Positions 48,119 through 56,227 of a stretch of 64,000 nucleotides of DNA are shown here, one piece after another. Both the position numbers and the translations under genes were made by a program. The notes below the pieces were generated by a model. It worked only from the letters and a program-made list of their open reading frames with translations. It ran no database searches and was not told the DNA's origin. Numbering within the stretch: position 1 is the first letter of the stretch; every line of letters begins with the position of its first letter. Location of the stretch: contig JAHPZH010000003.1 of assembly GCA_019058315.1 (NCBI GenBank), forward strand, positions 268,451-332,450, given 5' to 3'. The DNA is from Candidatus Helarchaeota archaeon. GTDB lineage: Archaea > Asgardarchaeota > Lokiarchaeia > Helarchaeales > RDOG01.

Positions 48119-49939
48119 TTAGTGTGCTGGAACTATTAAATCACGTTCTCCAGCAGGTTTGAATTGTCTCAAGCATGCTTTTGCTAATGAAACTCGCGGA
48201 TTCTTAAAATCAAAGATTAAATCACGATCTGCGAATGCTACTTTTATAACTGGACTTACTGCATATGCTCTACCTCTACCTTGAGCCGCGGCCATCACAG
48301 CAGCAATTTGACCAGCTGAATGTCCCGCGGTATATGATCGAACCGGAAAATTCGGACCAGCAAATTCAAGAAGCCCACCTTCATCCATTCGGAAAGAACA
48401 TGAATATGGAAGTCCTACATGATCTTGAACTTCTTGTCCTGCCCAACCAGTTCTTACCCAACCCTCTTTCATCAACATTCCAATTGCATAATTCTGACCC
48501 TGAACACCAATTATTGGTGACCCTGTCATCATTGCAACTCCAGCTCCACCCAAAGCACCTATTACGGAAATTCGGTGAGCTCCACCCCAATGGAACTCCA
48601 TAAGAGATGGATATTTCTCATATTGTTCCATAGCTGCTTGAATCAACATGTCTATCATGAATTTCACTCTTTCCCATTTTGGAGGGATCCTAGGAATCTT
48701 AAACATAGAACGATTTTGTACCTCTGTAAATGATTCAAGCAAATCTTCCATAACATTACCGCAATATGCCCCTGCTGCCACAGCAGTTGAGAAACCTAAT
48801 CCACCAGACATATAAAATCCGTAATTCAACAATTCGGTCATAACAGCAGCTATAATGCCTAAACCCTTTGACATTTCGCGTTGTCTAGTTTTTGCATCAT
48901 CTAAATCTTCTTGTACCACTTCCCAATAAGCTCTAGCAGGCAACATCGCATCCGCTTGTTGGATATCTGCTAAAAAACCGTATGAGATTCCAGTGGGTTC
49001 ATTTTGTCCACGAGCTCTACTGAACCAAGTACGTTCACCCATATTTATAAGGCATGCAGATTTAGCAGCATATGCAATATCAGATATGATACTTTCACCT
49101 GTGAGCCTATAAGAGGATATAAATGACATCGAAGATTGCATGGCTGCCCATCTATAAACAACAGCACCATCAGCCATACGAACTGCAATTGTAGGTATAC
49201 GGACAGCTATGTATATTGTATCCCCAATATCACGTTTTAACATCTCAGCTTTAGTTGGATGAAACTCTTGATCAATATTAATGACAAATCTTCTATCTAT
49301 ATTGTCCACGAAATCGTCATTGCCAGTAATAACCTTAGCATGTGCATCATAGGTTAATCCAGGGTGAATTTCAGCCATATGTTCTTGAGCCACCGCACCT
49401 CCAGCTACTGTGTGTTGTAATGTTTCCAGATAAAGATTTACTGTTTCAGGTGTGATTTCCTTACCTGCTCTTACTTGTAAAACTCGATGTGGGATATCTA
49501 AATTCAAAATAACTGTACGTTTAATATCGTCAAGTAATTGCTGAATTGCAGCATTATTAACATGATGTAAATCGTCATAATCTACTATCACATCAGTCCC
49601 GCTTATAATATATGGCTCTAAAGCCCTCTGTCCTAGTGGAATACCGACTGCTCTGTTGTAAGCAGGTATTCCTCTTTCCTTTGCTATTTTCTTTCCCCAT
49701 TCGGAAAATTCTTTCTTACGCCCACTTTGACGAATTCCACCACGATGATACATTAGAGGGTCCATAGTTGATAATGGATGGATTCCATAAATTTTTTCCA
49801 TAGTTTTATAGATTAAACGGTCTTCCTCATTAGGAAGGAACTTCTGTGCCAACTTAGATAAATTATATTTATATTCTGTCTCTTTTGCAATCCTTTTTTT
49901 TCCAAATGCAAGATCTTTTCTTTTGGCCAAAAAAATCAC
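48119..49939 (-). CDS. mcrA: Methyl/alkyl-coenzyme M reductase alpha subunit (divergent)
   Basis: The 606-residue subunit has the McrA frame: GGAVAQEHMAEIHPG (Gln185 is the F430 axial ligand), RARGQNEP, YMSGGLGF (Tyr376), MKEGW, WAGQEVQDH and PAGERDLIVPAH. By hand alignment to methanogen McrA several conserved or modified positions differ: His257 is Ser294, Arg270 is Ser307, Gln400 is His455, Cys452 is Val508 and Phe443 is Trp499. Arg271 (Arg308), thioglycine Gly445 (Gly501) and Tyr333 (Tyr376) are kept. Large changes around the substrate pocket fit an alkyl-CoM reductase type. The start is GTG 49939 or TTG 49930. It is alone, away from mcrBG on the opposite strand. Confidence 0.95.
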   Translation of the reverse strand: MIFLAKRKDLAFGKKRIAKETEYKYNLSKLAQKFLPNEEDRLIYKTMEKIYGIHPLSTMDPLMYHRGGIRQSGRKKEFSEWGKKIAKERGIPAYNRAVGIPLGQRALEPYIISGTDVIVDYDDLHHVNNAAIQQLLDDIKRTVILNLDIPHRVLQVRAGKEITPETVNLYLETLQHTVAGGAVAQEHMAEIHPGLTYDAHAKVITGNDDFVDNIDRRFVINIDQEFHPTKAEMLKRDIGDTIYIAVRIPTIAVRMADGAVVYRWAAMQSSMSFISSYRLTGESIISDIAYAAKSACLINMGERTWFSRARGQNEPTGISYGFLADIQQADAMLPARAYWEVVQEDLDDAKTRQREMSKGLGIIAAVMTELLNYGFYMSGGLGFSTAVAAGAYCGNVMEDLLESFTEVQNRSMFKIPRIPPKWERVKFMIDMLIQAAMEQYEKYPSLMEFHWGGAHRISVIGALGGAGVAMMTGSPIIGVQGQNYAIGMLMKEGWVRTGWAGQEVQDHVGLPYSCSFRMDEGGLLEFAGPNFPVRSYTAGHSAGQIAAVMAAAQGRGRAYAVSPVIKVAFADRDLIFDFKNPRVSLAKACLRQFKPAGERDLIVPAH

Positions 49940-50306
49940 TTCATAATTTTTGTAAAATTAGAAAATAGAGTACTCTTTTAATTAATATTCTCTAAGCCCA
50001 TAAGACTATTTAAGAATTTGTAAATTTATCACAATTATCATATATTAGAGTTGAATGATATATTCAATTTAAAAGCTGATAAAAAATTTAATAGCAATAT
50101 TAAATATAATTGAATAAATCCTTTGTAATCTCGCGTTTAAATCTTTTAGGATATTAAATATTTAATAAATAACTAAGTTATATCAGGTATAAATTCAAAT
50201 TGAAACTTATAACCATTATCAAAAAAGTGATATATTACTATAAAATGAAAAATGGAAAAACATAATAAACTATAACAATTGCAATAGAAGTTGGGAGCAA
50301 ATAAAA
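49940..50306. other. Intergenic region of 367 bases upstream of mcrA
   Basis: AT-rich DNA between the divergent mcrA and SAP-protein genes. A TATA-like site for mcrA is noted, and GGGAG at 50293-50297 precedes the ATG at 50307. No RNA, ORF or strong hairpin is recognised. Confidence 0.5.
50006..50014 (-). promoter_or_regulatory. Candidate TATA box for mcrA
   Basis: On the minus strand CTTAAATAG lies about 65 bases upstream of the mcrA start. It is an acceptable TATA-like match in AT-rich DNA. Confidence 0.3.
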
Positions 50307-51269
50307 ATGAGCAGTAAAATTGATGATAAAAGTTATTTGAAATATTTATTTCAATCATATAATCTTAAAGAATTAAAGCAAACTTGTAAGGATCTTGAAA
50401 TAAAAGGCTATTCAAAATATAAAAAAGCAGATTTAATTGAATATGTTATAGATTCAATGTCTAATGAAGAAATAGAACAGTTTTTTAAGACAAAAGAATT
50501 AGAAATTATATCTAAATCGATTGATGATGCGGTTAATATAATAAATGGAACAGGAAGAGAATCAATCGATAGAATTAGGATTAAAAATCCTGATAATCAT
50601 GAAATTGAAATAGATTTTAAAGGATTTAATTGGGAATTATCATCATATTTATCAATAACCAAAGATAATATCCATGATCCCGAAAGAGATTGTGATTGTA
50701 GAATAGGATCTGAAGGAGGTCTATGCATTCATTTTTGGGTGGGATTTATTTTTTCTCTAATACAAGATTATTTTAAACTTGAAAATTGGAAAATGACAAA
50801 AATCCCAAGCGATTTTGAAGAGAAAATAAAAACCATTTCTATATCTAAATTATCAACAGAAAGTGAGGATAAAAAATCGGGTCGTAAAGCTCCTACTTCA
50901 GTAACTATGATTGATGAAAGCTCAGCGATGTCGAAAATTTCCAAATATATTGATTCCAGAATAACAATATATCAAGGAGAAATCAAAGAGATCATCGAAA
51001 GAGAATCCGAATTTGAAGGACATAAATCAAAATATTATTTATTGGATTTAGAAAATGTCAAACTCGGACCTCAATTAAAGAAAAAAAGTGATTATGATGA
51101 AAAGGTAATAGAAGAAATTTCAAAACTAACAATTAGAGTCGGTGAAAAAGGCTATAATAAAGTATCATTGAAAGTAGGAGATAAAATATCTTGTAATGGG
51201 GCATTAAATAAAGATAATTTTTTAGGTATATTATTAAAAAGATCTACTTCAATAAAAAAGGTAAAATGA
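50307..51269 (+). CDS. SAP- and SWIM-domain protein with possible OB fold
   Basis: The 320-residue protein starts with a SAP-like DNA-binding helix pair (LKELKQTCKDLEIKGYSKYK, about 16-35), followed by a SWIM-like zinc finger with CDCRIGSEGGLCIHFW (CxC and CxH, about 131-146). The C-terminal part (about 210-320) has beta strands (ITIYQGEIKEII, LLDLENVKLG, VSLKVGDKISCNGAL) that look like an OB-fold. The gene has a good GGGAG site. Function is unknown; nucleic-acid binding and repair or replication is a reasonable guess. It follows a long promoter region shared with mcrA but need not be related. Confidence 0.6.
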   Translation: MSSKIDDKSYLKYLFQSYNLKELKQTCKDLEIKGYSKYKKADLIEYVIDSMSNEEIEQFFKTKELEIISKSIDDAVNIINGTGRESIDRIRIKNPDNHEIEIDFKGFNWELSSYLSITKDNIHDPERDCDCRIGSEGGLCIHFWVGFIFSLIQDYFKLENWKMTKIPSDFEEKIKTISISKLSTESEDKKSGRKAPTSVTMIDESSAMSKISKYIDSRITIYQGEIKEIIERESEFEGHKSKYYLLDLENVKLGPQLKKKSDYDEKVIEEISKLTIRVGEKGYNKVSLKVGDKISCNGALNKDNFLGILLKRSTSIKKVK

Positions 51270-51405
51270 TAATAATTATTTGTTTTCTAATTAACTGTAA
51301 TATTATTGACTTAAAACCAAATGAATAAAAACGGAAAATTATAATAATTTATTATATTACTTTGTTTTTAGTATAATTTAATAAAATTTGAATGAGTGTA
51401 TTGAA

Positions 51406-52008
51406 TTGTCTGAAGAAAAGAAAGAAGAATCAGAGGAATTTGATGATGAATACGATGAAGACGTAGAATATGAGTATGAATACGAATACGAATATGTTAC
51501 TGAAGAAGGCGAAGAAGCAGAAGAGGGAGAAAAAGAGACATACACATATAGAGAGCTTGCCGATGGTTGGTGGAAAGATATCGATTTTATCTTACCCGGA
51601 AGAGAAAAAGAACCAACTGTATTTGAAATATTTCATGATATGATGGTTTCCAATATAGTTGGAAATCCAAAAGCTGTTGAAATTGCAGGCTTTTTTGTTC
51701 CACGTGTAATATTATTAGAAATTGATCATCCGAAACGAGAAACCGAATATGTTCGAATCATGATTTCACCTACAGATATTGCACCTGGAATCCCTGACGC
51801 TGAACCTGATTTAATAATTCATTTTCGTTATTACGATTTTATTAGAACTCTTTTGGGGGAAATAGACATTATGACTCCTTTATGGAGTGGAGGTGGGTGG
51901 ATTTTGGGAAATATGACCGCCGCATTAGATTTAAGAGATATTATGGACGCTGCAAACGAAAGAGAAGTCCAGAAACGCCCAAAGATTTGGCCATTAGGGT
52001 CTCCTTAA
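51406..52008 (+). CDS. SCP2-like protein with acidic N-terminus
   Basis: The protein of about 200 residues begins with an acidic Tyr-Glu tract, EYEYEYEYEYVTEEG. The rest resembles an SCP2 sterol-transfer-type fold: EPDLIIHFRYYDFIRTLLGE followed by MTAALDLRDIMDAANE. I prefer TTG 51406 (LSEEKKEESEE) over TTG 51388. No signal peptide is seen. SCP2-like domains bind lipids or acyl-CoA in the cytoplasm. The gene stands alone. A second SCP2-like domain lies in the 12272-15133 protein. Assignment is by weak pattern. Confidence 0.5.
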   Translation: MSEEKKEESEEFDDEYDEDVEYEYEYEYEYVTEEGEEAEEGEKETYTYRELADGWWKDIDFILPGREKEPTVFEIFHDMMVSNIVGNPKAVEIAGFFVPRVILLEIDHPKRETEYVRIMISPTDIAPGIPDAEPDLIIHFRYYDFIRTLLGEIDIMTPLWSGGGWILGNMTAALDLRDIMDAANEREVQKRPKIWPLGSP

Positions 52009-52110
52009 TTATTTTTTAATATTTCATTTATTTTTCTATTTTAAAATAACTTTTATTATCCTTTTCTTTTTGTCATTTCAAATAATAAATTCTTGAAGGC
52101 TTTCATTTAG

Positions 52111-53211
52111 ATGTCAAAAGAAATTAAGGTATTTGGGGCTTCTCTTGATCCTTCTGATACTCAAACAAAGATTTCAATTAAACAAGCTTATCTAAGTGCC
52201 TTAGCTTCGGGTGACAAAGAAAAGTCTAAATTTCTTGACGCTTATGATGTTTTTATAGCACATTCAAAATACCTTGGACTTCCAAATTTTAAAAAAATTG
52301 GTAAATTCCCAGTTGAATCTTGGTTGAGACCAAAACCCGATCTTGAAGATTTTCAATTTGTGAATCCTCTAGATTTTAGAATTTTTTTAGACAGCAATGG
52401 ATGTAAGGAATATTCTGATGAAATTGAACAATTTATCGAAGAAAAAGTGTTACCTGATATACCCCTAATGATCGGTGCTGATCATTCTCTTACGGGTGGT
52501 ATTTTAAGTGTATTTTCGGATAGGTTTAGAGCAGAGAATATTACTTTAATAATGCTTGATGGACATTTCGATGCTATACCCCCTAAATTACGACTTGACC
52601 TAGCAAAATATTCTAAAGATCACAAAGAAGAAATCGGAATTCTTTTTCCAGAGTTAGTCGAATCGATTAATGGAAAGCTTGAAATTCCTCGAACATATAA
52701 TTGTGGCACTTTTCTATATTATTTAATTAAAGAAGGGAAGATTAAACCTGAAAATCTGATAGTTTTTGGATGTATGGATTATCCTAGAGATGAGTTTAGA
52801 AGTATAAAAGACCCGAGAGTAAAAAGTTACGTCGATTTTTATCTTTCCTATGAAAAAAAAGGTGTGAAATTTATTCCAAATTCAGGGGATAACGAAAAAA
52901 TGAAAAAGCAGTTTGAAGAAGCTCTTCAATCTATTAACACTCCCTATGTATATGTATCGATCGATGTAGATGTCGGCGCTTTAAATGCCATTCTCGCATC
53001 CCGGTTTTATGATTACACTGGAGTTAATGAAGAATGCTTGTATAATGCTGCTAAATCCTTAAAAAATTTCATTCACACAAAGAAAGTTGAGTTAGTTGGA
53101 CTCGACATTATGGAAGTTGAAACGTATTTCTTAAACCTTAAATTAAAAAAATTCGGAAAAGCTGATAATACTATTGAAATTATGGATAAATTTTTGGAAA
53201 TTCTACTTTGA
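52111..53211 (+). CDS. Arginase/agmatinase-fold ureohydrolase-like protein
   Basis: The 366-residue protein has the metal motifs of the ureohydrolase family: GADHS (His125), LDGHFDA (Asp150, His152, Asp154) and SIDVDV (Asp285, Asp287). All six Mn ligands are present. The overall sequence is divergent and longer than usual agmatinases, with a helical stretch (155-190) unlike the norm, so the substrate is not clear. Related archaeal enzymes include agmatinase, guanidinobutyrase and formiminoglutamase. It lies alone on the plus strand. Confidence 0.75.
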   Translation: MSKEIKVFGASLDPSDTQTKISIKQAYLSALASGDKEKSKFLDAYDVFIAHSKYLGLPNFKKIGKFPVESWLRPKPDLEDFQFVNPLDFRIFLDSNGCKEYSDEIEQFIEEKVLPDIPLMIGADHSLTGGILSVFSDRFRAENITLIMLDGHFDAIPPKLRLDLAKYSKDHKEEIGILFPELVESINGKLEIPRTYNCGTFLYYLIKEGKIKPENLIVFGCMDYPRDEFRSIKDPRVKSYVDFYLSYEKKGVKFIPNSGDNEKMKKQFEEALQSINTPYVYVSIDVDVGALNAILASRFYDYTGVNEECLYNAAKSLKNFIHTKKVELVGLDIMEVETYFLNLKLKKFGKADNTIEIMDKFLEILL

Positions 53212-53351
53212 TAAAGAATGTCTTTAGAAATCGCTTTGATTCCATTTTTAGTTATTTTTTTGAGTTATAATTTAATTCGAATATTAGTTAGTTATTTTAT
53301 TTTTTATATAAGAATAAATTAATGATTTTATAATGATTTAATGATGATAAT

Positions 53352-53624
53352 ATGATCTATTCCAGGAATGAACTTGATTCAATTAGGAAAAAAAAATTGA
53401 AAATTGAAATTCTCTCGGCAAAAAGACTATTAAAAAATACAGAGCTGCTAAAGATTGCAGATCAATTCATTCATAATAGTTTTAAGATAATGGAAAATGG
53501 ATTTATTAAAAGAAACCCAACTTTGAATCAAGATGAAATTAAAAAAAAGATAAGGGAGAGCTTGTTGTTTTCACAAAAAATTGAGAAATTAAGAAAAAGG
53601 GGAAGAATTCTTTGGCAGAGTTAG
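53352..53624 (+). CDS. Small helical protein paired with a nucleotidyltransferase
   Basis: The 90-residue protein is basic and helical (MIYSRNELDSIRKKKLKIEI; SAKRLLKNTELLKIAD; FIKRNPTLNQDEIKKKIRES). It overlaps the next gene by 13 bases and is read on the same strand. No DNA-binding motif is certain. The arrangement resembles antitoxin and nucleotidyltransferase toxin pairs such as AbiE-type or MNT/HEPN, but the small protein has no clear antitoxin signature, so this is inference. Confidence 0.5.
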   Translation: MIYSRNELDSIRKKKLKIEILSAKRLLKNTELLKIADQFIHNSFKIMENGFIKRNPTLNQDEIKKKIRESLLFSQKIEKLRKRGRILWQS

Positions 53625-54193
53625 AAAATATTTTGGCTCGTTTAGGAAAAATATTTAGCTCGGTAAGAATTAAATACGTCATTGTAGGAGGGATTGCGGT
53701 AATTCATTATGGTCATTTAAGAACTACCCAGGATATAGATGTTATTATTGAAGATGACCAAAAAAATTTTCCAGAATTATTAAAACTTCTAAAAAAACAT
53801 GATTTTGAGATAAATGACGATGATTTTTATCAAAGTTACAAAGAAAAATCACACATCACAGTATTTGATAAAAAGAGTTACTTGAGATTAGACATTAAAG
53901 TTGCGTCTAAAATTCTAGATAAAGAGACACTGAAAAATGCCATAAAAGAAAAAATTTTCAATTATGAATTATTCATAGCGTCTTTAGAATATGTTCTGAT
54001 AGGTAAAATATTATTCATTGGTAAAATTGATGATATTCCAGATTCTGAACTTCTTGAATATCAAGATATATTGGATTTTCTAACCATCTATCATGCAAAT
54101 ACAGATCAAATTAGAGAAAAATTCTTAAAGGAGAAGGTTTTGGAGATTGGATTAGAATCAACATTAGATAGATTGACTTCTTTTAAATTCTAA
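53612..54193 (+). CDS. Nucleotidyltransferase-fold protein (AbiEii/MNT-like)
   Basis: The 193-residue protein has the minimal nucleotidyltransferase signature VIVGGIAVIHYGHLRTTQDIDVII (GG, then DxD at DID) at residues 20-45. The later YLRLDIKVA adds a further acidic residue. The start is TTG 53612, inside the previous gene. The size and pattern resemble type IV or VII toxin nucleotidyltransferases (AbiEii or MNT group). No HEPN partner is recognised. Confidence 0.65.
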   Translation: MAELENILARLGKIFSSVRIKYVIVGGIAVIHYGHLRTTQDIDVIIEDDQKNFPELLKLLKKHDFEINDDDFYQSYKEKSHITVFDKKSYLRLDIKVASKILDKETLKNAIKEKIFNYELFIASLEYVLIGKILFIGKIDDIPDSELLEYQDILDFLTIYHANTDQIREKFLKEKVLEIGLESTLDRLTSFKF

Positions 54194-54290
54194 AATTTTC
54201 TCTAATTTACAATCGGAGTCTGAAATATAATTTATAAATTAGTAGACTCAGAGGAATATCTTGGGTCCATTGAGTAATACTTGAGTGCAT

Positions 54291-54635
54291 TTATTTCTTT
54301 TTAGTCCATCTATTCATATCCCGATTTTCATACTTTTTCAAAATTAATTCAAAATTTTCTTCTAGATCGATATTATAATAATTTGCCAAGCAAATGATGC
54401 TAAAAATTATATCTCCTAATTCCATACCTATATTTTTTTTATAATTAGTATCAGCACCCTTTTTCTTTGTTTTGTAACCTTCTAGAGCATTAATTTCTCT
54501 TGAAACCTCTCCAATTTCCTCAACAATTGAGGCGAGCATGGATAATGGTGGCCAATAACCTTCTTCGAACATGCTAATAAATTCATGAACACGTTTTTGA
54601 GCTTTTTTAAAAGATAATTCCGACAATCTTTTCAC
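54291..54635 (-). CDS. MazG-like nucleotide pyrophosphohydrolase
   Basis: The 114-residue protein has the all-alpha NTP pyrophosphatase pattern: LASIVEEIGEVSREIN (EExxE metal site) and GMELGDIIFSIICLANYY (ExxD). Such enzymes remove surplus or damaged NTPs and limit stress signals. It is convergent with the nucleotidyltransferase gene and divergent from the PCMT gene. The size matches single-domain archaeal MazG-like proteins. Confidence 0.83.
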   Translation of the reverse strand: MKRLSELSFKKAQKRVHEFISMFEEGYWPPLSMLASIVEEIGEVSREINALEGYKTKKKGADTNYKKNIGMELGDIIFSIICLANYYNIDLEENFELILKKYENRDMNRWTKKK

Positions 54636-54804
54636 ATTCCATTTATTTATATTTTATTTCTATAATTTGAATTAAAATTATAATAAGAAATAGTTTAAAT
54701 AAACGTACTATCTCACAAATTAACCAAACTAAAAGCATTATATATTATGTTTCCTTTTACAATCTTAGCCTTAAATAAATTAAAAATTTCCAAAGGTTAA
54801 ACTA

Positions 54805-56166
54805 ATGAAAAGAAAAGCAGAGCGTTTAATTCAAAGTTTACAACAACGAGGAATATTACATGATAAGCGCTTAATAAGAGCATTTTTAAGAGTGCCCCTT
54901 GAGGAATTTATACCAAAAAATTTGACTGATGACCGAAGAATATATGAAGATATTCCCCAATTATTTTATTCAAGACCACCAACTCGTAGAACGATAAGTG
55001 CACCTCATATGATCTGTATTATGTTACAGAATCTTCATTTAGAAGAAAATGATAATTTATTGATTTTAGGTTCAAAAAGTGGATATATATCGGCTATTGC
55101 CAGTCATTTATGTCCAGCTGGAGAAATTATTATTGTAGAATCCATAAAAGAATTAGTTAATATTACTCGAAATAACCTTGATAGAACTGGATTTGGAAAA
55201 AACATTACAATTATTCATGCAAATGTTGTATATGGGTTAAAGGAATCCGGACCATGGCAAAAAATTCTGGTTACTGGACAAGTTGAGAAAGAAGATTTAG
55301 ATTATGTAATTTATCAATTAGATCCTAATGGAGGTATGTTATTCGCTCCTATTGGAAATATGTATAAGCAAGATTTTACTCAAATCATCCGTAATGGTGA
55401 TGATTTCTATTATAAAAAGATGGGAGAGGTAATTTTTGGTCCATTAGATCTCTATGAACCCACAATTCCAGAAGAGGAAACCTCTCGTGAATTGCCTGAG
55501 AGATTTCCTCCAGTTCAATTTAAGCTTGATCTGAATTTCCTTGATAAAAATGTTAAGAAATTCATAGATAGACAAAGAACTCGAGAACGGAGTATAGAGC
55601 AATCTGGTGAAGAGGAAATGATAAATATCGCCATTGAACTAGCTAGGGATAATGCCGGTTTCATTCACATCATATCTATAGCTGATCGTCTTAATAAAGA
55701 TCCTGAAGAAGTGTTAAATATATTGAAGAAATCTAAATTAGGAATCATTGAAGATTTTGGAACCTCCAATTTAGTAACAACATTATTCATTTTGAAAGAA
55801 GAAATTCAAGAAACCATTGCTCAGTCAATAGAAATTATTGACAAAATTATTATAATCGTAAAAAATATGAAAAAAGAACAAAAATTAGAGAAGATTTTAG
55901 ATTATTTAAATGAATTTGATACAGAAATAGAGGATTTATCTGAGAAAGGTCCAGAATCTGTATATAGAATAAAGAGATTGAAAAATTTGGCGAGTTCAAT
56001 TAGAAGTAATTCGATTCTTTTAACACGCCTTGAAGAAAAAATTGTCTCAGACCCAAAATTAATGGAACAATCCAAAATAATTACAAACCAACAAATTTTA
56101 GATATAGAAGAACTTAACGAAAATCTACAAGAACTTTCGAAGAAATTTCGTAGCTGGCAAGTTTGA
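54805..56166 (+). CDS. pcm: Protein-L-isoaspartate O-methyltransferase with extra winged-helix and coiled-coil C-terminus
   Basis: The 453-residue protein is about twice the usual length of PCMT (about 210). Residues 1-215 have the family pattern: LIQSLQQRGILHDKRLIRAF, VPLEEFIPKN, IYEDIPQLF, RRTISAPHMICIML, LILGSKSGYISAI (SAM site) and GPWQKILVTGQV. After residue 260 there is a wHTH-like segment (FIHIISIADRLNKDPEEV) and a helical coiled coil (320-450). The C-terminal extension is unusual. The core repairs isoaspartyl residues in proteins. It is a single gene with a canonical ATG. Confidence 0.8.
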   Translation: MKRKAERLIQSLQQRGILHDKRLIRAFLRVPLEEFIPKNLTDDRRIYEDIPQLFYSRPPTRRTISAPHMICIMLQNLHLEENDNLLILGSKSGYISAIASHLCPAGEIIIVESIKELVNITRNNLDRTGFGKNITIIHANVVYGLKESGPWQKILVTGQVEKEDLDYVIYQLDPNGGMLFAPIGNMYKQDFTQIIRNGDDFYYKKMGEVIFGPLDLYEPTIPEEETSRELPERFPPVQFKLDLNFLDKNVKKFIDRQRTRERSIEQSGEEEMINIAIELARDNAGFIHIISIADRLNKDPEEVLNILKKSKLGIIEDFGTSNLVTTLFILKEEIQETIAQSIEIIDKIIIIVKNMKKEQKLEKILDYLNEFDTEIEDLSEKGPESVYRIKRLKNLASSIRSNSILLTRLEEKIVSDPKLMEQSKIITNQQILDIEELNENLQELSKKFRSWQV

Positions 56167-56177
56167 AATTTTATATA

Positions 56178-56218
56178 TTTTTTATATTAAATTTTTTAAT
56201 TTATCGATAAATTTTTTT
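56178..56218. terminator. T-tracts between convergent genes
   Basis: Several runs of six or seven T separate the PCMT-like gene and the convergent methyltransferase, as expected of a bidirectional archaeal terminator. Confidence 0.3.
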
Positions 56219-56227
56219 GATGTGAAA

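Noticed and set aside
43312..49939. Canonical methanogenesis as the role of the mcr genes
   Set aside because: McrA departs from methanogen sequences at several modified and pocket residues, and the gene order is broken; the alkyl-CoM reductase type fits better. Methane metabolism is not excluded without a tree.
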